A stretch of 64,000 nt of DNA, taken from NCBI GenBank assembly GCA_003999685.1, contig CP021222.1, positions 310,001 to 374,000 on the forward strand. Direction: 5' to 3'. The translations under genes and the position numbers were made by a program. Below, in pieces: positions 38,353-49,500 of this stretch. The notes under the pieces are model-generated. The model saw only the letters and a program-made list of their open reading frames with translations, was not told the origin of the DNA and did no database searches. Every line of letters starts with the position of its first letter. Within the stretch, counting starts at the first letter, position 1. Source of the stretch: Taiwanofungus camphoratus (taxonomy: Eukaryota > Basidiomycota > Agaricomycetes > Polyporales > Taiwanofungaceae).

Positions 38353-40168
38353 TCAATTATTGATCGTCATAGCAAAATTTTTGAACCAAGTGTATTGATC
38401 CTTGGGCGTCGCATATTCTGGTTCATGCCCTCCGAAGAAAGTGCTGCCAGTATATACCGCGATGAATATGTCGAAATAGACGCTGGCACAGCACTACACA
38501 CCTAAAGAATAGACCTGTGAAACCAACAGGCTGCGGTGTCTGCGCTTGTTCGATGATCAGGGATAAGTCCGTCGGACTAGGGGCAAATACCGTTGCGGTG
38601 CTTGTTGCCGTCGAGGTTAGCGTCTGTGTCAAAGGCGCGGCTTGCACTGTGCTGGTGCTTGTGACAAAGAGTGTTTCTTGCACGGGAGTTCTTGTCTGTG
38701 AAGTGGCCATCATTCCGGCGAGGAGGGCAGAAGCTGCTGCGTCCGTTGCCGGTCGCTCGGCGAACGCTGTGGGAGGAGGCAGAAGAGCAGGGCTCGAGTC
38801 ATCGACGTTATCGCGTATCGCCAACACGCCGCTCGCAGGCCAGAATGCCGCGCGAATAAGGAGATTGCCTAACAGGTCTCCAAGCAAGCCGCCGCTGTCG
38901 TCGTCGTCGTCGTCGTCATCATCGTCACCGTCACCGTCGTCCGAGTCTTCAGGCGCAGGGATGTTGCGATAGAACACATCCGTACGGTTGATGACCTGCT
39001 TCCCGTTCACTTCGAGGATGAACTGACCGTCCTGTGCACCTGGAGTGTTGAGCGAGACGGTTTGTCGAACATGTGTCCATGCCCCTGGAGTGAAGTTGAA
39101 CGATCCTCGGCCGATGGACAGACCATATGCAGCGTCGCAAACGGATAAGGGCGGGGTTGAGCAGAGTGCTTCGGTCTGCTTGTCTTTGGGCGCATACTGT
39201 CGAACAAAAATGAGGTTTAGTGGGATATTCGGATGTGTCTTGAGGTCATTCACCAAATAGAGCTCGCCGGCGCCACCGGCCCTCCACATCAGGCGAGTAC
39301 TGAAGCAAGTGACAGCAGCGTCGCCGCCAGAGCACCCGGTATGCCCACCATATATACCAGGCAGCTTGCCGCCTTGCACCCAATCGAAGTCCTCAGGGAA
39401 GAAGACGCTATACTCCAAGGACACGTTCTGCGCGTCTTTCATATCCAGCGGTGTAGCGTAGAAGTCCGCACCGCCCTGAGGCTCAGAAGCAGGGTTGATG
39501 GAGTCTGCTGGATAGAACAGCTGCAGCACTGCGCTCGAGTTGGCCGCTGCTTGAGAAGGGATGAGCGCGCCAAGGTCCTCTGTCTCTTCGGCGAAAGCCG
39601 CCAGTATGCTGGTATTAGCATTGGGTGGGACGTCATTGATGATTCGGAGATTCTGTTGGCCGCAGGCGAAGTTCGTGACGTTGAAGGCCGAGAGATCGGT
39701 CATTTGAGGAGGCGCTGCCCACGCTGTTTGCACCGCTGTGGGCGTCGGTAGAGGGGGGACGATGGTGATGACATCGGTCACAGTCAACGGTGGTGCTGAA
39801 ACTGTGACCGTAGCGGGAGATTCCGTCAGTGTCGTAGTGACAGTGTTAGTCAAGACGTCGGTAGTAGTAAGGGGTAATACTAGCGGGAGAGCAACGGATA
39901 TCGAAACTAAAGCTGCAGTATCCACAGGCACAGCAGAAACGATTCGACTTGAAGGAAAGACCGGTGATAGCAGCAGTGATGTAACAGAAGGCAACGGCTC
40001 AACGACAACAACACTGGTGGCAGTATCCAGTACATCCACAGGAGAAGTCACCACGTCAGTGACCACGACGATGTCCACTGAAGACATATTGCCAGGTGTG
40101 TCAACTGGCGCAGCCAAACTTTGCAAGAATACCAAAGTAAACGAAAGTGCAAGGACCGTCAAGGCCAT
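38353..40168 (-). CDS. Secreted polysaccharide lyase family 14-like protein with large insertion
   Basis: Two exons (40168-38502 and 38443-38353) give 585 residues. A signal peptide (MALTVLALSFTLVFLQSLAAP) leads to about 150 residues of Val/Thr/Ser-rich, mucin-like sequence. The lyase part reads NSSAVLQLFYPADS, FDWVQGGKLPGIYGG, CFSTRLMWRAGGAGELYLV, then YGLSIGRGSFNFTPGAW. The terminal strand, GLFFSTFFGGHEPEYATPKD, is completed across the intron. PL14 enzymes cleave glucuronan- or alginate-like polymers, and fungal members are common; the real substrate is unknown. Between NGKQVINRTDVFYR and the last strand sits an insertion of about 145 residues with an Asp tract and Ser/Thr repeats. Glycosylated secretion or wall association is likely. 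Confidence 0.8.
38897..38945. repeat. TCG/TCA triplet repeat encoding an acidic tract
   Basis: A run of tcg units with tca and tcacc variants. On the minus strand it encodes a run of about ten aspartates flanked by Asp/Gly/Ser, within the insertion in the lyase gene. Such triplet runs change length easily by slippage without shifting frame. Confidence 0.85.
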
Positions 40169-42102
40169 AATGAAAGCAAGAGATAGCAAATGAAGACAGC
40201 AAACAGTGCCTTCACGGGGAGACGAGCGATAGAGGTTGGCGGTCAGGATCAGGTCTGGGGTAGACTGGATTGGAACAATGTATGACATTGCGTTGCAGAC
40301 CATCTGGCTACTGACAAGCAGGAATCTATCCACACAAGTAGCGATCTGTCCATAAAAGCAGTGAGTCTGTAAACACGGCTTCAAACAGCTTCCAATCAGT
40401 ATACATGAAGCAAGTATGTGTATTCCTGATGTTAGATCTGAACCTGTATGGACACCTTAAACTCTGCGAACGTATACACCGTACGTGGTTATGATCTATG
40501 AGGCGCATATAAAGCAGTCGTGAATGATTTTTCCTGGAGGAAAGAAGGCAAACGCAGTGCCCGAAGACACAAACTCTGATAATTGAATACAAAACAGCTG
40601 CTAACAGGCGCACCATAGTGTATGCGGGGAGCCGTGTAGTCAAGATGGACATTCTTCAGTCGCACATCCTGTTTATCAGGAAAAGAAAATCAAAAAATCG
40701 TTTGTAAAGAGTACGCAATGAATGTGGCCCTATTAACCAACGGGACCTTAAGGATATGGCAGACCGTGACAATTGACCGCCGAGGACAGTGATAGAATCG
40801 AACCGGTTCGGCGCGCCGGGGGCGGCGCAAATTACCGCATCCGGGTACATCCGGGCCGACGCGCGGGCGGCTAATTATGCCTCTTGCTCAGTATTGAACC
40901 AGTTGTCGAATCAGCACCAGGTAAGACATGAAAAGCTACGCCATGATCATGCATCAGCTCGATAAGGGCTTCATTGGCAGCTTCTGGCTGGGAGGTCGAC
41001 TTCAAATGTACAAAATCAACAGCTATCAATGGCAACTTATCATGGTGTATCCAGAAACTCGGCTTGAAACATAAACACACGAAGGCTCGGCTGCGGTGAA
41101 AGTGTGGCGGCGGCAAAACCGAAGGAAAGAACATCAGCACTGGATGTCGCCTGTGGTCGGGACACGGCGGCTGTGGACTGAAGACGCATCGTGATACGAG
41201 GGTTCAATCATTGCATGAGCTTCCTTGGCCGCCTCCCGGTCTTTATTGAGAAGAATCGACTCGGATGCATCTCTTGTAATGCTACGCGCGGCTTGCGGCA
41301 TTGTAGAGTCAGTCGAGGTACGTACTTAGCTTATGACGGATATGAAATGTCTCAGATCTTAATACATTAGCGTGGGGGCCTGTGGAGGCGCGAACTTCGT
41401 GCCGCGGCGTAAGTATAGTATTTGAGCATGTATCGATTCGCGAGGCGCAACAGAGGAGTCCGGTGTGGCGCAACACCACAACACCACTGGCCCGGGTCAA
41501 GAGCAAACTATTGGTGTGTAGAATTCATATTCTATGTTCTCAGAAATCATAACCTCTGCTCTACCAATGTATGGGGCATATCATAACAGTAATTGGCGAA
41601 TTTTCTGCGTTTTTTAGAGCAGCAAATCACGGTGTACTGGCACCGACCGCCGGGCGCAGGTGGTGCCACGGAGCGGCCAAAGAGGAGACCAAACACCCAG
41701 CGCGCGGCGCAAGGTCTCAATCCGTACACGAAACAGAATAACCGGTCACAAGGGCTGCCAGCGCAAGTATCCGGCCTTCCTTTGTTCTAACTTCCAGGCT
41801 ATGGAACACCATTGTGATGCACAGGTACCTTCCGGATAGGGCTTTATGGGGATAATATGCGCCTGTGGGCGCCTTCCGAGGCACTACTTAAAGTTGCATG
41901 TTTGTCGACATCTGCCTTTCTTCCCAAGGACTATTTCCCCATCTGCCGCTTTGCAAAACTTCCAGAATCTAGACTCTCCTCAATTGACTTGTAAATTGAC
42001 TTGTGACCACCCTCGCCCCAGGCTCTCACTCCTCGGTGAAACCACTCCGAGGCCTACAAAACTGTGCTGTCTTACATAGACGATAAACACACGGACACTG
42101 CG
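40169..42102. other. 1.9 kb divergent intergenic region
   Basis: Between the lyase start (-) and the ARID-protein start (+). Two CpG/GC-rich patches stand out, at about 40797-40872 and 41637-41720, in otherwise AT-leaning DNA. A frame at 40871-41140 (minus) is open for 89 codons but has no recognisable motif. No tRNA could be folded here by eye. Confidence 0.4.
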
Positions 42103-44904
42103 ATGCCTCTGTTGCCAGCACCATCAAACAATAAGGACAAACCCTCGTTCAAGGAGGGTGATGAGTGTCAGCAGGTACATTCTGTCTGATCCCTTTGTTT
42201 CTCTACATCTGTACCTTTCTTCGGCCTCACTAGTGATGTCGCACTTGCAATCTATGTGAACCTCATCTTCCTCTCCTGTGCCTTTGACTTATTTCAGCCC
42301 ATATCCTTCGATCATGGGCGGCAGGAATGTCTTAACTTGGATTGAGCTCACTAACACTCGACTATCTCTCACCAGATCAACCAAGCAGCGCTCCTTGAGC
42401 CGTCGGTCACAGGTGCCCATCAGTCTACAGACCAGGAGCAGGCACCCAACATTGAGCAGGACAGTCGAGCGAACATTCCGAAGCTAGGGCAGCCGCAACA
42501 AGAGGAGCCAGCACAGGGTCCACACTCTCAGAACGGCACTGGTCAGATAACCGACTTACCGCAGCAACATTCCCTGACTGTTGTGGCTCGTAATGTGCGT
42601 ACGCTAGAGCTGTGGCAGCAGCAGCACAATCGACAGATCCAACTCATGGGCTTGACACAGAACCAGCAACCACAGCATGGCACACCGGCTGGCATGGCAG
42701 CGATTCGTCCGTTCCAGCAGCAACAGGCATTGAGCATCGGAGGCCAGCTTGTGAAGTTGCAGGCTGCTCAGGTGGGTCTATTCTCAACCGGCAACATGCA
42801 ACGGGATATGGACGCAACGCACAGTCTTGCCTCACAACCTAATCGTGAATCGGCTGGCGTGACTCCTAACGTGATGCAGCAGCAGCAACCGCTGAATGAA
42901 CGGCGGCAGCAATACCATCGGTCCCGCCTGCGCGTGCAGATGCTGCAGGCATCAATCAAAGAGCTCGAGCAGCGCATTCTGCAACTCATCCGTGCGCAAG
43001 ACGGCAAGTCGGACAGTTACTTCTTGATCGAGTTGTCCAAGGTCAATCAGGAGATCGAACGCCGCCGTGAACTGCTGAAGACCGTTGTCCATGACATGGG
43101 GCGTCTGACATTGGAGACGATCGCCCCCGGGTAAGTTTAGTCTGGGTTTTGCGGGTTCCATTTTTGACACCTCTCCAGTCCTTCTACGCTAAGATTGAAT
43201 CAGCCGTCGAGCGGACTTCCGAAGGCATGGATGAGTGCACAAGAGGATCACCCATCCCAGCCCCGGCCGGCCCAGCCGTTCGCATCATCGCAAATGTCAT
43301 CACAGTCAACGAATGTACAGGCTGGTACTGCACAGACGGCTCCACAGGTCGCCACAGAACGCACCGGTCAGCTCATGCAGTGCACGGTCCCCACGCCACC
43401 CCAACTCCTTTCCGGACAGCAGAATGCGAACCGGGTGTCGCCGAACAATGTCCTCAAGCAGTATGGGCAGATGAATGCGTGTCCTAGCCAGCCCCCTGTG
43501 CAGCCGTTTGTCCCGTCCATGCCTGCGCAGGCCTTCGCGAGCGCGTACAAGGCTTGGTGTCTCAACATGGGTGTTCACCCTGATTCGGCCCTGCTCAGCC
43601 ATGATGGATTGCCGGTTGATCTGTATCGGCTGCATGTGGAAGTCTTGAACGCAGGTGGCGCAAGTCGGGTGAGTCCCAAAGACCAGTCTGGATGGCGGTG
43701 TGAGCCGTTAACACTTTTCGCGCAGGCCACGGCAAACGACCAGTGGCCGATAATCGGCGAGAAGCTGGGTTTTATGCAGTCTCCTCGAACTGGGACAGAG
43801 CCTGCCAAGTCTGGACGTGCACGTACACAGCGATTGCAGCAAAGCTATATGGAGCATCTAGCAGCCTTTGATCAAGCTTACCTCCAGTCCGTACTCCCCC
43901 GGAAGCGTGAGATGCAACAGTACTCGATACATTCTGGAGTGCAGAATGCGGCGCCAGGGCAACCTGCGCCTATTCCGCGTCCCGCACCACAGAACGTTCA
44001 TGACGGTACTATCTTTGTGCAACAACCGGTCACACCTGTTCGAAATAGTCCTAATCTAGAACCGGTTACAATGCCGGCAAGACCGTCTGATCCTCAACAG
44101 ATCAACGACTTTCTCCTGTACTTCACGCTCCCCGTGACCGAGCTTCGCCGCCGCGGTGTGCCTGATCATGTCATCTATGCTGTTGAACATAATCGCGCAT
44201 TCCGTGACCGCCAGCTACAGCTGCGGCGTGATTTCAACGCTAGTATTGCGAAGAACGTAGCCTGTACTTCTTGTCCAGCGACCTCAACGAGAATGTACGA
44301 TGTGGATGTTTCATCGCTCAGTGGACGACCACGGTTGAACCTGAGTACTCTCAGTGCACTACCGAATGAAGGTCAGTGTCCGTCACCACCCGAGATGGCA
44401 CTTGGGCGAGATGCGGTGGCCGGGTCCCCCGCTGCCATAAAGACAGAGTCGGTCGCAGTAGATGTTCACGGCATGCATGGCAACGAAAGGAATGCAACCC
44501 CACAGCCTGAGCATGGATCGATCGGTTCTCCTCAGATCCTTTCCCCCACTGCTCACACAGGTTTTATTCAGTCTTCAGGAATGGCCACCTACGGCGCGAT
44601 CTCCTCGCAACACCGCCACAGGAAAATGTCTTCACGTCTAGTTCTCAAGACAGCTGCTATCATCAGTCTTTGCATCCTGTCCTTGGGTGGAATGTCATGC
44701 ATCATACTCTCGCTGGACATCTCTGGCCCTTTCAAATTGTGGAAGAACACTCTGGCTTTGTCAGCTTTTGCCATAGTGGTAGTGAGCTTCGTCGGACTAT
44801 GGTGTCTTTGGCCACGCAGGCTCGCGGCTTCCGTGAATGGGGATGCAGAGGCAGTAGCTGAAGTGAAACAAATAAATGAGAAGCTCAACGAGAGCAAGAT
44901 ATGA
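42103..44904 (+). CDS. ARID/BRIGHT-domain protein (SWI1-like) with C-terminal membrane-like segments
   Basis: Exons 42103-42174, 42376-43130, 43179-43668 and 43726-44904 join in frame to 831 residues. The N-terminal half is Gln/Pro-rich with a charged coiled coil (ASIKELEQRILQLIRAQ). The ARID fold reads YKAWCLNMGVHPD, LPVDLYRLHVEVLNAGGASR, then ANDQWPIIGEKLGF and LQQSYMEHLAAFDQAYLQSV, close to fungal SWI1-type ARIDs of the SWI/SNF complex. A helical LLYFTLPVTELRRRGVPDHV region follows. Unusually, the last 90 residues hold two hydrophobic helices (IISLCILSLGGMSCIILSL and TLALSAFAIVVVSFVGLWC) ahead of a basic then charged tail. The third intron is 57 bases and in frame, so its retention would also be open. 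The Gln-rich and ARID parts are firm; the tail is odd. Confidence 0.75.
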
Positions 44905-45397
44905 AAGGCGGTTGACTAGAAATGGTGATTGGGGAAGTGCATGTCAGCGACACCTTCCGCCTATTAAGTTTACGAGTCGGTGTAGCATGTTTTCCCACAA
45001 AGTTAAAAATTTGAAATGTAGGTTTTGTACGATGTAAATTAGGAGCTGTATTACTGTAACCCACATCGGTGTTTGTTTCAAGTCTGTCATGCTTTCATGA
45101 GCAGGTCAATTGAGAGAGGTTGTAAACCAAAAGTTGTGAGTGCGGCAGCTAAAATATGTGCTTAATCCGGACATAGGACCTTGGACAGAGAAGGCCTGAT
45201 CTGGAATTTTAGCATGTTTGTCTGGATATATTCATTTTTCCACGCTTTCTGAGCTCGTGCTTTGGAAAAATGTCTGGACCAGCTTTTCTAGAGATGTATG
45301 CTTGCGTAATCAAGATCGTTTGTTAGGATCCGAAGCCCTTGCCAAACAACCTCTTACGAGCCTGCCTGCTACTTACTCTTGAGTGCACATCAGCGAA
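44905..45397. other. Intergenic region
   Basis: About 490 bases between the ARID gene stop and the RPA34 start. AT-rich; no gene seen. Confidence 0.5.
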
Positions 45398-46356
45398 ATG
45401 AGCACCTCATCGTCACCAGAACTAGAACTCATATCCAAAAAGACGAAGAAATCGAAAGACAAGATCAAGAAGGGCAAGAAGAGCTCGCAGCCTGACGATG
45501 TCGTCACTCCGCACGGAAAGAACAAGAGCATTGACCCCCACTGGTCATTCGAGCCGCCCAGCAGTGCTGTGCTCGTTGATTATACTGCCGATCCTGGTGA
45601 ATTTGACTGGGACACAGTAAAAGATGACGAGGATCTCGAGCTCTGGGTGGTGCGGGTTCCCGAAGGGGTGCGTCAGTTTACTATCCTTCGATAGGCCGGT
45701 TGTAAAGTATTTCACGTCAGGTCAGGTCAAAATACCTGCAAGATGTGAAGCTAGAGGCTTCGACGTCTGTAAAAACAACAAAAGTAGGATCCGTCGACAG
45801 GAAGCACACATCGTATGATGTGTGGTCGCTTGGAGAAGACCAGACAGAGCATGTCGGCGGGGAAGAGATAAAAGGGCTGTCTTGTCTACTGCCGAGACAA
45901 AAGAAGGGCGGGAAATTGTATCAAGGTAAGAAACTTGCGCGACGTGGATTTTTTACTATTCTGATGCTTCCTCTGAAAACTTTAGCACCCAAACCTATCG
46001 CACGCCATCTTGTGGTGACTGCAAGACCGGCACTTCCTACGCTGGAGTCCTCATTAGAACAGTCAACCTCAAATTCAGCTTCGCCTGTATGCAAAAATCC
46101 ACCACGGCCCCGATATCCTAGAGAGCTTCTCAAGCATCGATTTATGCCACTGGGATCACTGGCGCCCACTGCCGACTCCGTAGACTCACCAGAATCTATG
46201 GATGTAGACCAAGTAGAGGCACTTCTGGGAGTTGCACAGGCGGATCAGGATCTATCTGCAGCGGAGAAGACTGAGCCAGTGGAGAAGAAGCGGAAAGGTG
46301 ATAATGATGTCGCCGGGAAGTCAAAGAAAGCTAAAAAGACCAAAACGGTCATATAA
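45398..46356 (+). CDS. RPA34: RNA polymerase I subunit RPA34-like
   Basis: Exons 45398-45667, 45721-45925 and 45986-46356 join in frame to 281 residues. A lysine-rich start (KKTKKSKDKIKKGKK) precedes the conserved FDWDTVKDDEDLELWVVRVP and EGVRSKYLQDVKLE. The middle reads SCLLPRQKKGGKLYQ and APKPIARHLVVTARP, and the tail is a basic KKRKGDNDVAGKSKKAKK. This is the A34.5/CAST family, which pairs with RPA49 in a TFIIF-like module on Pol I in the nucleolus. The acidic-then-basic tail suits nucleolar retention. The acceptor at 45720 was chosen because it alone gives EGVRSKYL. Confidence 0.85.
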
Positions 46357-46556
46357 CAGTATACCAGGTACTTATGGGTGAGACATGTGGGCCTTGCCGT
46401 TTCCAAAGACAGCTCTGTCACTACTCTCCAGTCGAGACGATGCATTGTACAATAATGAGTTAGAATGGATGCCACTGAGAACCCTCCGACAGACAATGCA
46501 ATAATAGTAATAAAACTCAGTAGATAACGCCGATCTTCCTGGATGACCGAAATTAA

Positions 46557-49069
46557 TCATCCGAGCTCCATATCATCTGCAGACGCTCTCGCCTTCCCTT
46601 TACTGGTACTAGTCCGTGCATCAGACCCGTTCGCAGACCCACCTATCGCGCTCACATGCGTCCCAGAGCTCGCAGAACACGGTCGCTGTGGTGGCACCAG
46701 TCGCTCCAACTCGTGCCTCACCTCCTCATCGATCCCTTCATACACGCTCTTCTTCGGCAGCCCCCATACCCGCCCGGTAGCGTCCCTCTGCTTCTGTTCG
46801 AATACTTCGCCGATTGTATCGACCCACTGCCGCCGCATCTGTACAAGCCGCCTAAGATGCTCGGGCACGTTCAGCCGGTTCTCCTCGTCGGGGCTCAGGC
46901 CAATCGCGGCGGGGCACGGTGGAAGTGCACTCACGCCCGTCATAGCGCCATTCGCAGTGCCGTTCAGCTCCGTGCCCTTTTTCTTCTTTTTCCCTGCCTT
47001 TGGGCCGTCTTTCTTCTGTAGTTTTGTGTACAGGGTCGTAATGTTCTTATCAAGTGAGTCGCGCATATCAATATATTCTTGATATCCGAGTCGATCGCGC
47101 GCAATGGCAGCCAGGCGTGCTTTTCGCGCTCTGTTCGTCGCGAGCACTGTGCGCAGCTCGCGCTGTGCATGTCGAAGGGCAGTGGCTATTGGGTCGTCTA
47201 CCGCCTCAGAAAAATCAGGCTAAAATGATTTCGCGTCATGAATGCCGGCTCAACACATCTGAGTAGTTGTAGAGCTCACGATCTCGTCCAACAAACCGTG
47301 GAAACGCATTACATTCTTGACCCGTTCTTCCAGATCCGCAACGTTGAGCTTATCTCTCGCAGCAGCGGCAGCGGCTCCGTTGGTTCCTGGGCGACCCTCC
47401 ATCGCTTCTTCGGCGGCCTTCACTCCCTTCCACTCTGTCGCATTCTGCATCGGAATCATCGCACTAACCAAGCGCTCTGTTAATGGCCCATGCCCCCTCT
47501 CCTCCGTTAATAAATCTGTCTCCATGAGTGTCGATGGCTCCCACCGCGGCAATGGCGCTGATGATGATGAGCCAGGCCCATGAGTACTCGCGCGCATCGT
47601 GGCAGTCACTGGAAGCGGACCGCCATACAGGGCGATATCTTCTTCCTCCCACACCTCGGTATAGTGCCGGCTCAGCTTGGGCATCACAAACGGCTCGACC
47701 TCGTCTCCAGAATATTCCAAAAACCCGATATCCTCCTCTTTGACACTACGTATCCATGGCTCGATGCTGGTGTAGAATGTTGTCACCTGCACCTGCCCCG
47801 CGGGCGGCTTACTCTTGCTGAAGTCCTCCATCACCTCCGTTGGCTTACTCGGCCCCGGTTGTGGAGGTGGCTGAACGGGTGGACGAGAAGGAAGGAGTGG
47901 CATTGAAGGAGGAAGGGCGAAATCGGGGCCGGTTGCAGGCTAGTCAAAGTTGGTCATGAGCACCCAGATCCTGAGGTAATCCCTATCAACTCACCTTGTT
48001 GAATACATGTAACGTTGAAGGATATTTTGACGCTTTCGGCGGCGGATGGGGGTGTGGGTGTGGGTGCGTGTGTGCAGGAAGAGGAGATGCCTTCCGCACC
48101 TTCTGTGGATCTGCACGTAGTGTGGCGTTTCGTGAGCGGGCGTGGCCAGAGGGTGTAGTGGCTTACCTGGTTGCTCCGCATCGCTGAGCTCTTCACGCTT
48201 GCGTTTCTTCTTTTTCTGCTTCGTCTCTGTGGTCATGCTGACGGGCGGGTCAGCTCTGTACCGCGCGATTGACTCGGACGTGCTCACGACTTCCGAGGAT
48301 CGGCGGTAGGTACAGGGGTGGGCGGGATCGAAGGCGCAGGCACAGACGGTACACGAGGCCTCTGTTGCGCAGGTGGAGGCTGAGCGAGAACCCTTGTCTC
48401 TTCACCATTCGGCAATGGCGTGACTTCATGTGTTGATAGTACAAGTCGCAGACGAAGGGCCGCCAACGACACGCAAATGGTAAGAACAGAAGGAACACAG
48501 TTCAAGGCAATTCATTAGGGCCGAATGTCGTTATCGGGAGTCAGAGACCGGAGCAAATCAACGTCAGGGAGCGCATCACGACGAGTCAAATTGAGGCCAG
48601 AAGAGACACGTGGAGGCGCAGAGATGATAATCAGGAGTAGCATAGAAGTTGCGCGTCACGCCGAGCACGCAGTATAATCCACGCCGCGCAGCAAACAGTT
48701 TAGAATGCCGGACGAAAGAGTAAGCAGTGGCGATTAGCCAAAGTAAACGTTTAATGGAAACGTGGGCCAGGTCAGCAACAAGTCGCGTAAAGCAGTAACA
48801 AAGCACGTACAACCACGCTCCCGCTTTACCTTCTCTATTGCCTTGGCCTTTCCCTTCTCCTTCTCCTTTAAGCGTCGCATAGACTCCTCGATGGTCTTGA
48901 GGTCCTCTCCGGCCTTCTTGGCTCTCTCGAGCGTCTTCTCCTTTATAGCATTGAGTTCGGCCTGTAAAGCTTCCAGTTCATCGGTTGGTGGGACAGTTTC
49001 TGGAGGGTTCTTGAACAGAATTGAGCGGATTGGGGGTGATGGGTCGTACTGAGACACAGTAGACGGCAT
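46557..49069 (-). CDS. NGG1: SAGA/ADA complex subunit ADA3 (NGG1)
   Basis: From the ATG at 49069 (MPSTVSQYDPSPPIRSIL) a first exon gives ELEALQAELNAIKEKTLERA and a charged coiled coil. Later exons give PLPNGEETRVLAQPPP, DPRKSMTTETKQKKKKRKRE, a His-Pro repeat (HTHPHPHPHPPP), and VTTFYTSIEPWIRSVKEEDI. The Ada3 domain proper follows: DFSEAVDDPIATALRHAQRE, ATNRARKARLAAIARDRLGY, EYIDMRDSLDKN. Ada3 links Gcn5 and Ada2 and promotes nucleosome acetylation. The exon between 48500 and 48800 is not settled: a plausible stretch (RRDALPDVDLLRSLTPDND) runs into a stop without an obvious GT donor. The first and last thirds are firm. The gene is divergent from the Mg2+ transporter at 49501. Confidence 0.85.
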
Positions 49070-49500
49070 CGCGCAATTACGGCTAGTTCGAGTGTCCCCC
49101 TCTTGCGGAGCACAATACAAATCGCTATCAGTACCAGTAATGAACTCGATGAAGCGGCTTTGAGGTACTGGAGGTGCGTCCTTAGGTATGCTGAGCGAAC
49201 TAAGTCGCGAGCGGAAGCAAGTGCTTAAGCGCCCGAGCTGGGTCACGAGCGTCTAGGACAACAATGTAATTTCCTTTGTTTCCCACGGCATACTGTTAAC
49301 AAAAATCTCCGTAAACCTCCCTAAAATGTTTTGTCTCCCGGCCGAGAGGCCGAACCCAGTGCAAGGGAGTTGATGTTGTTCCGTTCTTTTGGACTGCTGG
49401 TGGGCATGTTTTATCCTCAGGTAGAGAGCACCGAGTCCATGGATTTGGGCCACATAAGCTGGTCTATATAACTACGCCAGCTTGCATCCAAGCGTAGAAT
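49070..49500. other. Divergent promoter region, ADA3 / SLC41-like
   Basis: The 431 bases separate two divergent starts. A TATATAA at 49465-49471 lies only 30 bases before the SLC41 ATG. No conserved ORF on either strand fits a gene. Confidence 0.5.
49465..49471 (+). promoter_or_regulatory. TATA-like box before the SLC41-like gene
   Basis: TATATAA, 30 bases upstream of the ATG at 49501. If it is a working TATA box, transcription would start at or near that ATG. In that case the in-frame ATG of MTNLDEVV (49558) might be used instead. Confidence 0.3.

Noticed and set aside
39233-40193. Plus-strand open frames of 150-170 codons opposite the lyase
   Set aside because: They mirror the low-complexity Val/Thr-rich coding of the lyase on the minus strand and show no domain.
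40785-40860. tRNA-like B-box (ggttcgattc on the minus strand)
   Set aside because: No matching A-box at the right distance and no cloverleaf stems.
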